A DNA stretch of 64,000 bases from Monocercomonoides exilis (taxonomy: Eukaryota > Preaxostyla > Oxymonadida > Polymastigidae): contig LSRY02000010.1 of NCBI GenBank assembly GCA_001643675.2, positions 1,134,501 through 1,198,500 of the forward strand. Reading direction: 5' to 3'. The translations under genes were made by a program, and so were the position numbers. The notes under the pieces were generated by a model. It did no database searches. It saw nothing but the letters and a program-made list of their open reading frames with translations, and had not been told where the DNA came from. Shown in pieces: positions 46,486 to 56,701 of the stretch. The stretch's first letter is position 1. Each line of letters opens with the position of its first letter.

Positions 46486-49178
46486 TCAGACCAGCCACGA
46501 AAACGAACACTTCCGCAGAATCTTTTCCCAAAGTTCATGAATATCAGGATTGGTGGGCGGTTCATCAAAAATACTTTGATTCTCGTTCTCTTTCGCGTTT
46601 TCTTCTTCTTCCTTCTTCTTCTTTGCTTCCTCCTCCGCTCTTTTCTTTTCGGCTTCCTCTGCCTCAACTTCTTCTGCCTCTTTTCGATCCTCCTCATCGT
46701 AATACTTGTTGATCTCATCAATCGCTGCACTCAGTTCTTCAACATTCAGCTCCCTTTGCGTCACATCTATCAGCCTCTGATCTTTCTCTTTTTCTCGCAT
46801 CTCCTTCGCTTTCGCCTTTGCTTCCTCTTTCTCCTTCTTCTCCAGCTCTACTCGTTCCGCCTCCTCTTTTTCTTTCTTTTTCTTTCTTCGCTCATCTGCC
46901 CGTATTTCCTGCATTTCTCTGCTCCTCTTGCTCGGAGCTAATGCCTGCCACACAAACAGTCCTTTCTTCAAATCCACCCTTCGCTTAATCCACTTCACAT
47001 CCCCTTTCACTAGATACAGCCCCACACAAAACATTACATATTCAACAAACAGCCACACCAGCATCGGGACCAGTGAAAGCATCATGTTTCTTTCCATTTT
47101 GTGCGCCCGCTCAATCAGCTCGTCTGTCACAACCACCGCTGACATGAACCGCTCTGCTCCTTCCCATGCCTCTCCACTCGAAGTGGGCGGGTCAAACTTC
47201 CCAATCCCGTCCAAGCACAGCGATGGAATAAGCACAATGACAATCCCAATAGCTGATCCAAACACAATCCCACAGCACCGCATGCTCTTGCTGCATATCG
47301 TCTCGAAATCATAAACTTTTGATAGCTTCATGTTGAAAGCAAGAATATGGATCGGGATGATTGTCAGGAACAGCGGAATGAATGTTATTGTCCACGAACT
47401 GGTAATGTTGTCTGTTTGGTGGCCAACACACCCAATCATTCCGATCACACACATTCGCGTTCACACAAAAAGAACAGAATAAATAAAATGAATAAAATAA
47501 ATGAATAGAATGAATAGAATGAACGAAATAATGATTTTTGTGCATCACAGATTCAATAAATAAATAAATAAATAAATAAAAATGCAATGTCTTGTTTCTC
47601 AATCAATTCGCATGCACGCACTCACCCACTCTCCTTTGAAACTTTGCATACAACACATCTTCAAAGAAAATAACACCCATGTGGAAATAAGCCCGGACAT
47701 AGTAAGAAAAAATGTGATAAAAGTGAGACTCATCCTCTCTGGAAGTCTCAGCCAGGAATTGTATTCAACAAGCCCCGCGAGCATTCCTCCAAAGAAGGCA
47801 AAAAAATTTAATAAAAGAGATAATAAAATGGTTTCTGCGCTTGTCATCAATCGCCCATCTTCTGTGAATTTTTGTGTGACAGCTTCTGTGGCTGTTGCTT
47901 TTCTGAAAAGAACATCATAACCAGCACCACTTACCTTGATGCTCCTTTGAGGATACGGTTTCGTCACTGGACCATCAACCAAGCGATTGCGAATGTTAAA
48001 CGTGTGCGCATCTCCATTCACAAAATTGTCAAGATTCTTGCACAAAAAGACAAATATCACAATTAGGCAAACTAACGGCGCAGTGTTCATTCCAAATGAT
48101 ATACAAAATTTCTTTCGCTTTACCAAATACAGAGTAAAGAAAAAGAAAAACAATGTCAGCGTCACCAATGCAACAGTGAACTGGCCCTTTGACCGAGAGA
48201 GGCTGAAAGAAAAAACCGATCTGGTGACTTTGTTCGTCAAAAGATTCGACACATGCTCATCATCAGCCAGCCTGTCGAAAACTGGCCCACGGATAAAATT
48301 CGTTGCGTAGAAGATGGCAAAGAAAAAGAAGAAAAGAAACAGCATCAGCGATATCCATGTCAATGTGAACAAAATAAAACTCATCCACGGATGTTCGATT
48401 GTGCTTTTCAGATCGTGCACATCCCTCCATAAACTTTTTCTTTTCCCAAACAGCACTTCTGGAAAAGTCCCATACAACCGAATAGTGTCCTTCCATCCTT
48501 TCGAGCTCAGACCAAACCGAGTCTTGTCCGCAACATCCTGAACACAGAGCAAAGCAAAATACAAATCAACAAATCAACAAAAACGAGAAGAAGCCCATCA
48601 AAAAGAGAGCCGCCCGCTGTGGCTGCTCTGGCACAGCACAAAATACACACATCTGCATTGTTTGGATCGTACGTGTCCAGATTCTGGAACTCATCCTGGC
48701 TCATGTAGATGTTGTCTCTCAGCCGCGGCAGCTCCTCAACCACAATCTCATGCCAGTACCTTCATCCAGCCAAATCCCGTCAAATTGCACATGAAAAAAT
48801 TAAAATGCATGTCATACTCGTCCGTATCCAGTATCTTTCGGAAAAACTTTGACGTCCCCATCAGCCTCATTTTCGTTTTTGTGTCACATTTTTTCAAAAT
48901 CCTGCCAAATTTTCAAAAATACATCAAAACCCAACTAAAAATTTCACACTGCTTCCATATTTCGATCGGCATATCTGCACCACCAGCATTCAACGCAAAC
49001 CTTCCATTAACCGCAAAAAAGCAAAAATCAAAAAATGCACACTTTTCACATCCACAAGATCGCAATACTCATCTGACGAGCTGCTGGACATCATGTCTCC
49101 ATCAATTTCAACCATGGCAACCGATCTTTTGAACATCATCTCATTTGTTGAATTGTTAATATAAACTGATGAATTCAT
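46486..49178 (-). CDS. Polytopic membrane protein, possibly TMEM185-like
   Basis: Supported exons 48870-48818, 48759-48651, 48537-47630 and 47398-46486 join in frame (660 residues from ATG 48870, MRLMGTSKFF). A further exon with MNSSVYINNSTNEMM at 49178-49046 and a short FALNAGGADMPIEIWKQ exon near 49000 may be the true 5' end, but the junctions are unresolved. About eight to nine TM helices are visible, including WMSFILFTLTWISLMLFLFF, TAPLVCLIVIFVFLC and SLVPMLVWLFVEYVMFCVGL. Repeats of the style LDG followed by W..FIPL (SWTITFIPLFLTI; IPSLCLDG) recall the TMEM185 family; this is tentative. The C-terminal 200 residues are a charged Lys/Glu coiled coil, presumably cytosolic. Confidence 0.65.
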
Positions 49179-49424
49179 CGATCTGGTGAATTATATGTTT
49201 TGTCAATTCACACACCTTTGCTCAACATTCGATATTCATTCATTACGTTCATTAGCATTGCTGGACAATCTGGTTATTTTCTGGGATGTCTTTATTTGCA
49301 ACAAAATCTAATTTTAATATGAATATTCACAAAATTCAAAAAAAATAAAAAATAAAAAAATAAAATATTTGAAAATAATTAAAAATTGAACAGAAATCCA
49401 ACAGTATTTATTTCAACACAGCCA

Positions 49425-49664
49425 TCAAATCACAACGCATTTTCGATTGAAAGGGTGAGGATGGATAGAAGCTGGAACGAAGACTGTTCGTAGGTGCGAA
49501 GCACAGACATCCAAGATAAGAATACTGCTGATTGAGTTTTGAATTTCGTGCAGGAGGGTCAGAGTGCAGAAGACAACATGCAGTGTGTCCGAAATGGTTT
49601 GAATTTTTTGGTGCATAAGGTGTTTCATTTTCGTTTTTCGTTCAACTTCTATCGCATGCGACAC
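49425..49664 (-). CDS. Possible 79-residue ORF, unrecognised
   Basis: ATG to stop on the minus strand. The start is basic (VERKTKMKHLMHQKIQT), followed by a Leu/Ile/Val-rich middle and several Cys. There is no family match. It lies head to head with the small acidic frame at 49823-49947 and may be a chance frame. Confidence 0.2.
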   Translation of the reverse strand: MSHAIEVERKTKMKHLMHQKIQTISDTLHVVFCTLTLLHEIQNSISSILILDVCASHLRTVFVPASIHPHPFNRKCVVI

Positions 49665-49822
49665 GAAATAAGCTTATGTGAGTGAAATGGGTACTGTCTG
49701 AAGCGAAAAAAAAAATGATTTGCTTCTTGTTGCAGAATGTGCGCTTTGATGCATGTTAGTAACTGATAAGAATCATTGTTTTTTATTTATCCTTTTTCGA
49801 AACAATTCTGGTTTTTTGGCAG

Positions 49823-49947
49823 ATAAAGGAGATGAAAAAGAATTCGAGAGTGAAACAGACTGGAACGAGAACTCGGAGAACGATCCGGCTGAGGAAGAAA
49901 GTGGGCTGTTTATTGGCATGGCTGATGAAGATATTGACTCAGAATAA
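49823..49947 (+). CDS. Terminal exon of a small acidic protein
   Basis: After the acceptor TTTTTTGGCAG a frame reads GDEKEFESETDWNENSEN and ends MADEDIDSE then TAA. A candidate preceding micro-exon (NVRFDA, 49735-49753) lies between TTGTTGCAG and GTTAGT and joins in frame. The first exon and start codon were not found. The composition is strongly acidic; function unknown. Confidence 0.35.
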
Positions 49948-50674
49948 AACCAGCAAGTGAAAATGGTTCAACAAGAAAAAGACTTCGAGGAGAAATGCTC
50001 TGGAGAACTGTCAGATGTCAGCAGCGAGGATGGTGCCGAAATGTGCAATTGAGACATCAAAGGTCTTATCGCTGAAACTGAGGAAGAAAATGGTTTGGAG
50101 AGAGGAAAAGAGAGCGAAGAAACAAAAATGCAACAGCTGCAGGCAAGAAAATGGAGAGGAAGAAAATGTCTGGGAGTCAGCTGTCTCATCTCCTTCATGT
50201 GACTGGTTGCATCTTCAAAGGATGACTTCTACGGAAGAGTCGAGCAGAAATGGTTCTGTTGTGGATGAGAACTGAGAAACAATGCGAAGAAAAACGATAC
50301 TGATATGTGCGGTAAGGATGCTGAAGCGACTTTTTGTTCCATGAAAAAGAAAAAAGGAAAAAAGAACATCTGCTTCGTTTTTGATTTCTCTCTGAGAGCA
50401 GTTGAAGGTTAATTAACAACAAAAGGATGAGGAGGAGGAATAGGAGAAGCAACTTGAAGAACACAATCAGTGGAAATGGCTGAGTGAAGCGGAATGGATG
50501 CGAGGCAGAGTATGAGAAGGCAAAGGGCGAAGTTTGAGGGAAATGATTAAACAATCCTTCGGATATTGAAAGATGAGATTTAGGATGCAGAGGGGATGGA
50601 AAAGGACGAGAGCTGGGGAAGAGCACAGAGGAGTCGAAGGAGAGGAGCAGGGAAAGAGCGGGAAAGAGCGAATA
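49948..50674. other. Purine-rich intergenic stretch with short open frames
   Basis: GC and purine content rise on the plus strand. Several short frames exist, including ATG 49964 (MVQQEKDFEEKCSGELSD...) of 29 codons ending TGA, and an 86-codon frame at 50015-50275. None shows a domain or a clear splice partner. It may be a decayed gene. Confidence 0.3.
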
Positions 50675-51343
50675 TCAGGAATAGGGAGCTGAAGTATGTG
50701 AGAAAAGAGGCTGAGTGGAATTGACGTGAGATTTTATGAATGGAGGAATGAGCCAGAGAGGAGAAGGGAGTAAGGAGCGGGCATCTGGGAGGAGATTATT
50801 TGGGGTAGAGAAGAGGGGGAAGGAGAGGATGGCTGGTTGGGGGATGGCGAGGGAGAAGTTTGTGAGGGCGAGTGAGGAATGGGCAGAGAGGAAAAGTGGA
50901 GATTTTGTTGCTGGTTTCACTTGGCAAGTGGAGGAGCAGATGGTTGCAGCTGAGTGGTGTTGGGCAGTGATGAGTGGACAACCAGTGAGAGGGATGATAT
51001 TGAGATGAGTCACACACAAGGAGGTGTTGATGATATTCAGATTTGTTCGAATACAACAAGCATGAACGCTCGATGAGAATATGACTTTTGCTGCACCTAT
51101 GTCATTTTTATTGTAGTATTTGTTGCTGCTGTTTTCAATGCTGATCGTGCTTTTTGGCATCTCCCAATTCATTTCTTGCTGATATTGTTTTTCGGCAATT
51201 CCTCTGCCATTGCTGCAATTAACAACAATAATTATAAGAGCAACAATATTTATTGCAGCTTTTACGTTGGTGGAGATATTCGCCATGAATGTGGACGCTG
51301 AAATAAAATGAATTTGAAAAAGAAAAAGAAAAAGAAAATTCAT
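50675..51343 (-). CDS. Hypothetical 222-residue ORF, possibly secreted
   Basis: A single open frame from ATG 51343. The first 25 residues are hydrophobic (MNFLFLFLFQIHFISASTF), and a second hydrophobic stretch (INIVALIIIVVNC) follows, so a signal peptide or anchor is possible. The rest is rich in Ser/Thr/Pro with about nine Cys. No family is recognised. The opposite strand is also open over 50736-51008 (Glu/Gly/Arg-rich), and the region is compositionally skewed, so coding status is uncertain. Confidence 0.3.
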   Translation of the reverse strand: MNFLFLFLFQIHFISASTFMANISTNVKAAINIVALIIIVVNCSNGRGIAEKQYQQEMNWEMPKSTISIENSSNKYYNKNDIGAAKVIFSSSVHACCIRTNLNIINTSLCVTHLNIIPLTGCPLITAQHHSAATICSSTCQVKPATKSPLFLSAHSSLALTNFSLAIPQPAILSFPLFSTPNNLLPDARSLLPSPLWLIPPFIKSHVNSTQPLFSHTSAPYS

Positions 51344-51809
51344 TTTTGTTTATATAAGAAATCTGACAAAAACATCACAAAAGGATAATGTCATTCATTA
51401 CGCATTCACACCATATTACAGATTTTCGAACGATCGAATCTTGTGCAACTAAATTTAACTTGCATCGTTTTTTTCTCTCAACCAAATGAAAATTCTTTTC
51501 ATTTTCTATTTTTTCACAAAAAGAATTTGAAGTTTTTTTATTCAACTTCAATAATTCTCATTTTTATTTTCATTTTTTGACTTCAGAGTCGGAGTAATTT
51601 TGGAATCTCAATTCTTTTATTCAATGAGAAATCAATTCGATTATTTTTTTTTTGATCATTTCACTGAATAGCGTTTTTACTAATAATTTGTTTACAAATT
51701 AAAAAGAAAAATAAAAACCATTTTGACCCATCGACATGGTAAAATAAAAAAAGATCAAGAGAATGTGAAATGTCAGATATTAAAATTCAAAAATTAAAAA
51801 TTAAAAAAT
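51344..51809. other. AT-rich intergenic DNA, no gene seen
   Basis: No protein-like frame. It lies downstream of the PHD-finger gene. Confidence 0.6.
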
Positions 51810-54590
51810 TCATGTGCTTTGTTGTGATTGCCTGTAAGAAGCACCCTGCGCTGCTGCAGTTTGCTGGTAATATTGTTGTTGCTGCTGTTGCTGTTGCTGT
51901 TGCAGCTGATACTGCATCATCTGCTCTTGCGACATAGTTTGCTGGTACTCGGGCTGGCTCGAATAAAGCGTCCTCGACCCCATCTGCGCAGCCATCTGCA
52001 GGGCAGCTGCCACAGTGGCCGAAGGCGATGCGGAGGGGCGGTACATCGACACAGACGTCATCGGATAGTACGTCCCCTGGTACATCACCCCCGTCATCCC
52101 TTGCTGCTGCTCCATTCCCGCTGTCCCCATCCCAGGCATCGGCGCAGGCGCAGGAGGGGAGGCAAGCGAAGATGAAGCCACAGGAGCAGCTGATCCGGCA
52201 GGAGGCGCAACACCATTTGAACCAACGCTTCCTCCAGGCGCTGTGATGGTGCTTCCGATGCTCGCAGCAGGCTGGCCCGAGGCTGAGGCAACAGGAAGCC
52301 TGGAAGAAAGAGGCGGGAAGTAGTTGTGGTACATCTGAGGCATCGACGACAGCGCCGCCGGCTCCTCTTTCTTCCGCTGGTGCATCCCTTCGCTCCACCG
52401 CCCCACTTTGCCTCCGCGCCGTGAGCCTCTCACACCACGCACTTCGAGTTCTGAAGCAGAGTAGCCATCGTCTGAGAAGTCTTCGTCGTCGTCGTCGTCT
52501 TCGTCCCCTGCTTTGAACTCGGAGTCGCTCTCATCGCCGTAGCTGTCGTACATCTTGCTCTTTCTCCTCCTCCTCTTCTCCTTCACCTCGCCCGCCAGCA
52601 TCGTCATCGTGTCCTTGCGCCTCGGGTGTCTGCCTCCGCTTTCATCGTCCTCGTCCTCGTCGTAGTCGTCCTGCTCGTCCAGCCCAGACTCCCCCGCCAG
52701 CGTCGACGCCAGCTCCTCCTCTAGCGCCTCCCCACGCAAATACTCATCTCTGCTGGCACTGCCGCCGCGAGAACCAGAAATAGAAGAGGAGCTCAGTGAA
52801 GAAGAAGAAGAAGAAGAGGCTGAGGAAGAAGAGGAAAGCGCAGATGCGATTTTCGGCGCAAGTGCTGCTTTGGGACGGAGCACAGCTGCCAACGTGTCGA
52901 AGCAGTTCTCAAAGTCTTTGTATGGAAGTGGTGTGGATTTTTTGCCGGCTGAAGATAGTAAACGAAGAATAAGAAAAATAATATTTTTATTTTTTTAAAA
53001 AAAAGATTATAATTATGTTTTCGCACATGAAAAGAAAGATATGAAGAAACGAAGAAACGAAGAAATAAAGGAAGAAAGAAAGCATTTCAAAGTTACTCAT
53101 GTAAAAGACAATCCAAACCTTTAACACAAGTCTCCTTCAGCCCAATGATGTCCTCTATTGTCTGTGCGCCTGCATGCTTCTCTTTGTTGGACACGTGGCA
53201 TATGCGGGGCGTAAGCTGCTCGTAATAGAGGCATTTTTCATCAGCCGTCAGAGGCTCATAAGTTGGAGTGTGCACGTGGCAGTACTGGACTGTGAGTGTA
53301 TCGCGACTCAAAGACGGGTTAGGGATGGTTTCGAAGCATAGAGCATCTATTGTTCAATATATCATTTCATAAGCGCAATGGGAAAATTAAGTAACAAATG
53401 CGATAAATGATAAAATAAATAAATAAATAAAATTGTTTATGATTAAAATTATCAATAATATTTAATTAAGAACACTTCAAAAATAAATAATTCAAACTTC
53501 TTGCAGCACAGTGGACATGAAAGTTGTTTTTGCAGCCATCAACACTGCATCTAACTGTTGCACCAGTTGGATTGTAGCAAATACAGCAAGATTCTTTAAA
53601 TCGATACTTTTTTATATTTTCAATGTTTGCACAGCCTTCCTCAAACGTGATCTGAAATAAAGAAAAATAATGAAACAATTATAAAAAAATGACGTGTTGA
53701 TTTTTTGTTTTCCATTGAAAAAAATAACTAAAAAATGGCACAAACTTCTGGAATATGAATTGCACATGATGCATGAATCCATCCTGCACCACCTGCCAAC
53801 TCACTCATAGCTCCACCAAGATGTCCACACAGCTTACATCGCAATTTTTGATTGGGTTTTCCATCAGGTGTTCGTGATTTTATTCCTTTTCTATTATTTT
53901 TTAAAAAATGAATTTTGTTTAAAAAACTAAAAGAAAAGAAAAAGTTGAAAAATTCAAACGAGCAAGGTCGGCAGAGCCAAGTTTCCTGCCCAACTTCTTC
54001 ATCTGTAATACCATAGCAATATTGATGGACGGCAGTTTGGCACCCATCACAATAGACGATAAGATCTTCTTGTGATGCTTCCATTTGACCGCATACCGAA
54101 CAAGTTCTTTCTAATAACGTTTCAGCAATTCAAAAAAATAAAATAAAAGCAATTTATGAATCATAAATATGTTGAAAAATCGAACAAAATGGGTAAAAGA
54201 ATTAAAATTGAAAAAAAAAATGGAAATTTTATTTTTCCATCAGAATAAAATTATATGATTTATTATTTTCTTGAATACAAAAATTAATAAAGCACGCTCT
54301 CCACGAAAAAAAATATTAACGCTTGTTACTTTCAAACCTTCTTCAGGTATCTCATCATCAAGAATGTCACATGGTTTGAATTTATAAGGGGGCTCTTCTT
54401 CTTCTGGATCAGTTTTAATGGGGTTTTGAAGTGTCGTTGTAGCTATTTAGTTATTTTATATTCAAATGTTATGGTAAATAATTCATGATTAAATTCCATA
54501 TGTAAAACAAATGAAGGGAATCTAAACAATTCAAAAATGTTATTCCAAACTCATCGGTGGAAGACCTTTCCGTTTGGGTTTTGCTGACAT
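51810..54590 (-). CDS. PHD-zinc knuckle-PHD (PZP) chromatin reader
   Basis: Model complement(join(51810..52948,53119..53346,53498..53651,53746..53890,53960..54110,54338..54442,54551..54590)), 653 residues, all phases agree. The N-terminus has FKPCDILDDEIPEE. PHD finger 1 follows: ERTCSVCG, IVYCDGCQTAVHQYCYG, TWLCRPCS. Then the zinc knuckle and extended PHD: LRCKLCGHLGGAM, WIHASCAIHIPE, CCICYNPTGATVRC, NNFHVHCAAR, VQYCHVHTPTYEPL. This Cys/His order is that of the PZP module of JADE, BRPF and AF10 proteins, which read the unmodified H3 tail and DNA. No EPcA or bromodomain was seen, so the subtype is open. The C-terminal 300 residues are disordered: Ser run, acidic patches, Pro/Ala/Gly and a Gln run (near 51870-51905), as in transcription factors. 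Confidence 0.85.
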
Positions 54591-54918
54591 GAAATTGCAA
54601 ACAGTTTTTTAAAAAGATAAAAAATCTGAAGAAAAAAGATAGATCTTAACCGTTATTGAGATTCGTTTCAATGAAAGATTTTTCTTTGATCGTTGCCCCA
54701 TAAATAAGCATTGAAAAAGAAAAAAACAAATAATATCGAAAATTAACAAATGCAGAAGTGATTTTTCGCACGTTCTGGAATATATTGAGTATTGCACATG
54801 CAACTACAGAGCTTTTCTTTTTGTATCCGAACAATATCAACAGCAGAGATCTTTGCTATCTTTTTCGAATTAAAGTCAGAATTTAGATCCTATGGTAAGA
54901 ACATTCAATTATAATTGT

Positions 54919-56518
54919 TCATTCGTCTCCAATAGGTGAGGAAATGCGCTGCGAAGTTTTCGGTGGTGAACGAGGAGAGTGTGGAGTCGGAGACAAAGTT
55001 TGAATTGAAGATAACTCCATTGTTGAAGCACTTCTTAATCCTTGCTCGGTAATGACGAAGGGAATCGAAAGAGAAAACACGGAAACTGGACTTTTTAATA
55101 CAGTAGCTATCCGTATTGGAAGTTGCGTCGATGGGTCAAGACACTTTTTTTATGAAAGTTACAACAATTTGCAGCAGTTTTAGAAGCACAAAGAAAATAA
55201 AAAGAAATAATGATTGAGAAATAATATGAAATATCACATAAAAGAAAGAAAAGAACTAACCATTTTAAGTGCAATTCTATGAGTGACTGATTGAGTCCAC
55301 GAATCCCCCAGCGCAGGAACAAGGCGAGCTTCCCCTGATTGGCTCGTTCCAAAAGGAAGAGGAGACGGAGAAGGAGGAGACGGAGATGATGAAGATGAAG
55401 ATGAACTTGCTGTGGAAGACGATGGAAATGGTTTCGTTGTGACTTGATTCGTGCACACAACAGCAACATTATTCTGCCTGGCAATATTTTGAAGAGAAGA
55501 GCCGATGTCATGTATAATTCTCATTCTTTGCTGTCCATCATTCGTAAATGCATGACGTAGACATGCGGAGATTGAATCGACTACGACAAGCCGAACATTT
55601 GGATGAGATTGTAAAAATTGAGTCATGGATTTTATTGTTGCAATCAAAGTCGTATGAGTGTGAGTTCGAAAAACGAAAATACGACTCAAAAGTACTTCAA
55701 TCGAAGGACATCTTTGTATTCGTTGTAAAAATCAAAAACATTTTCATTTTTAAAAACAATTTAATAAAAAAAATAAATAAATACTCTGGTATCGATGAGA
55801 CTAACGATTTTGCCATTGCTTCAACTCTGTCAGGCATAAATGAGCCTTCAGTGTCTGAGATTAATTATATATACGAATTTTACTCGGTATAATTTTTCAT
55901 TAAAAACAAAAACATCAAACCAATATAGACAGCTTCAGGACTTTCTCCACAATGAAAGGCTGGAAGCTGAACTGCAAGGCAAAGCTGCATTGCAATTTGC
56001 GTCTTTCCTGTTCCCGGACTTCCACCTGAAAACAAAAAAGAAAAAATACTTTTAATTCTCACGGATGGAAGAATGAAAAAAATGATATACAAAATTCTGT
56101 GATTGTGCCAAAAGGAATTCCTTTTCCGAGAGCCGTATCCAATTCTTCACAAAGTGTTGGAATTGTTGGCATTGAAGCATGATGTTGAAGAAGTTCCCAT
56201 GCTGATGTTGATTGAAATTTATGTGATAATTGAACTTCCTTAAATTGCTGGGATATTTCCGAACTATCTTGTTTGGATTCTTTCCCACTGAATGCCTTAT
56301 ATATTTTTAGAATGTCATGAGCTTTTTCAATGGTGCATTCGAGTTCTATTGTAAATATTTGAAACTATTATTAAAAAATCGAACGAGAGATTGTAACCTT
56401 CCGCAAGATCAGATGGAGATATCCTTTCTAAATCTTCTGCAAAATTAAATCCAGAATTATGAAGAACACTCAATTGAGAAGGCGAAAAAGGAAATGTATC
56501 CAACGATACGCGAGACAT
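54919..56518 (-). CDS. RAD51C: RAD51C-like recombinase
   Basis: Model complement(join(54919..55143,55261..55711,55785..55854,55921..56025,56091..56345,56398..56518)), 408 residues, all phases agree. A RAD51 paralogue acting in homologous recombination. Visible: an N-terminal helical domain (ELECTIEKAHDILKIYKAF), Walker A GSPGTGKT, the VYIDTEGSFMPDRV motif, LLSRIFVFRTHTHTTLI, Walker B RLVVVDSISACLRH, VVCTNQVTTK, then LVPALGDSW and TQSVTHRIAL. The TNQ-TTK / LVPALG-SW pair and the RIATVLKSP tail match RAD51C better than RAD51 or DMC1. An insertion of about 30 Ser/Pro-rich residues sits between TNQVTTK and LVPALG, in the DNA-binding loop 2 region. The C-terminus has about 35 extra Ser/Pro residues. 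Confidence 0.85.
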
Positions 56519-56701
56519 TTATTTTTGTGGGTAGGATCTTTTGTTTTTTGAGATGAAGAAACAAAATTTTGGAAAGAAATGGAAAATAAAATTATCAAAT
56601 AAATAAAAACAAGACGTTATTTTTTCATAAATTAATGTAAATATATGTGAATAATGAATTATTTTTTAAAAAAGAGATTTGTTTGTTGAAATGGAAATTA
56701 T

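Noticed and set aside
47881-47933. A 32-base GTAAGT...TTTTCAG intron-like segment in the membrane protein exon
   Set aside because: The exon is open without splicing and the unspliced frame gives the expected TM helices; 32 bases is below the shortest supported intron.
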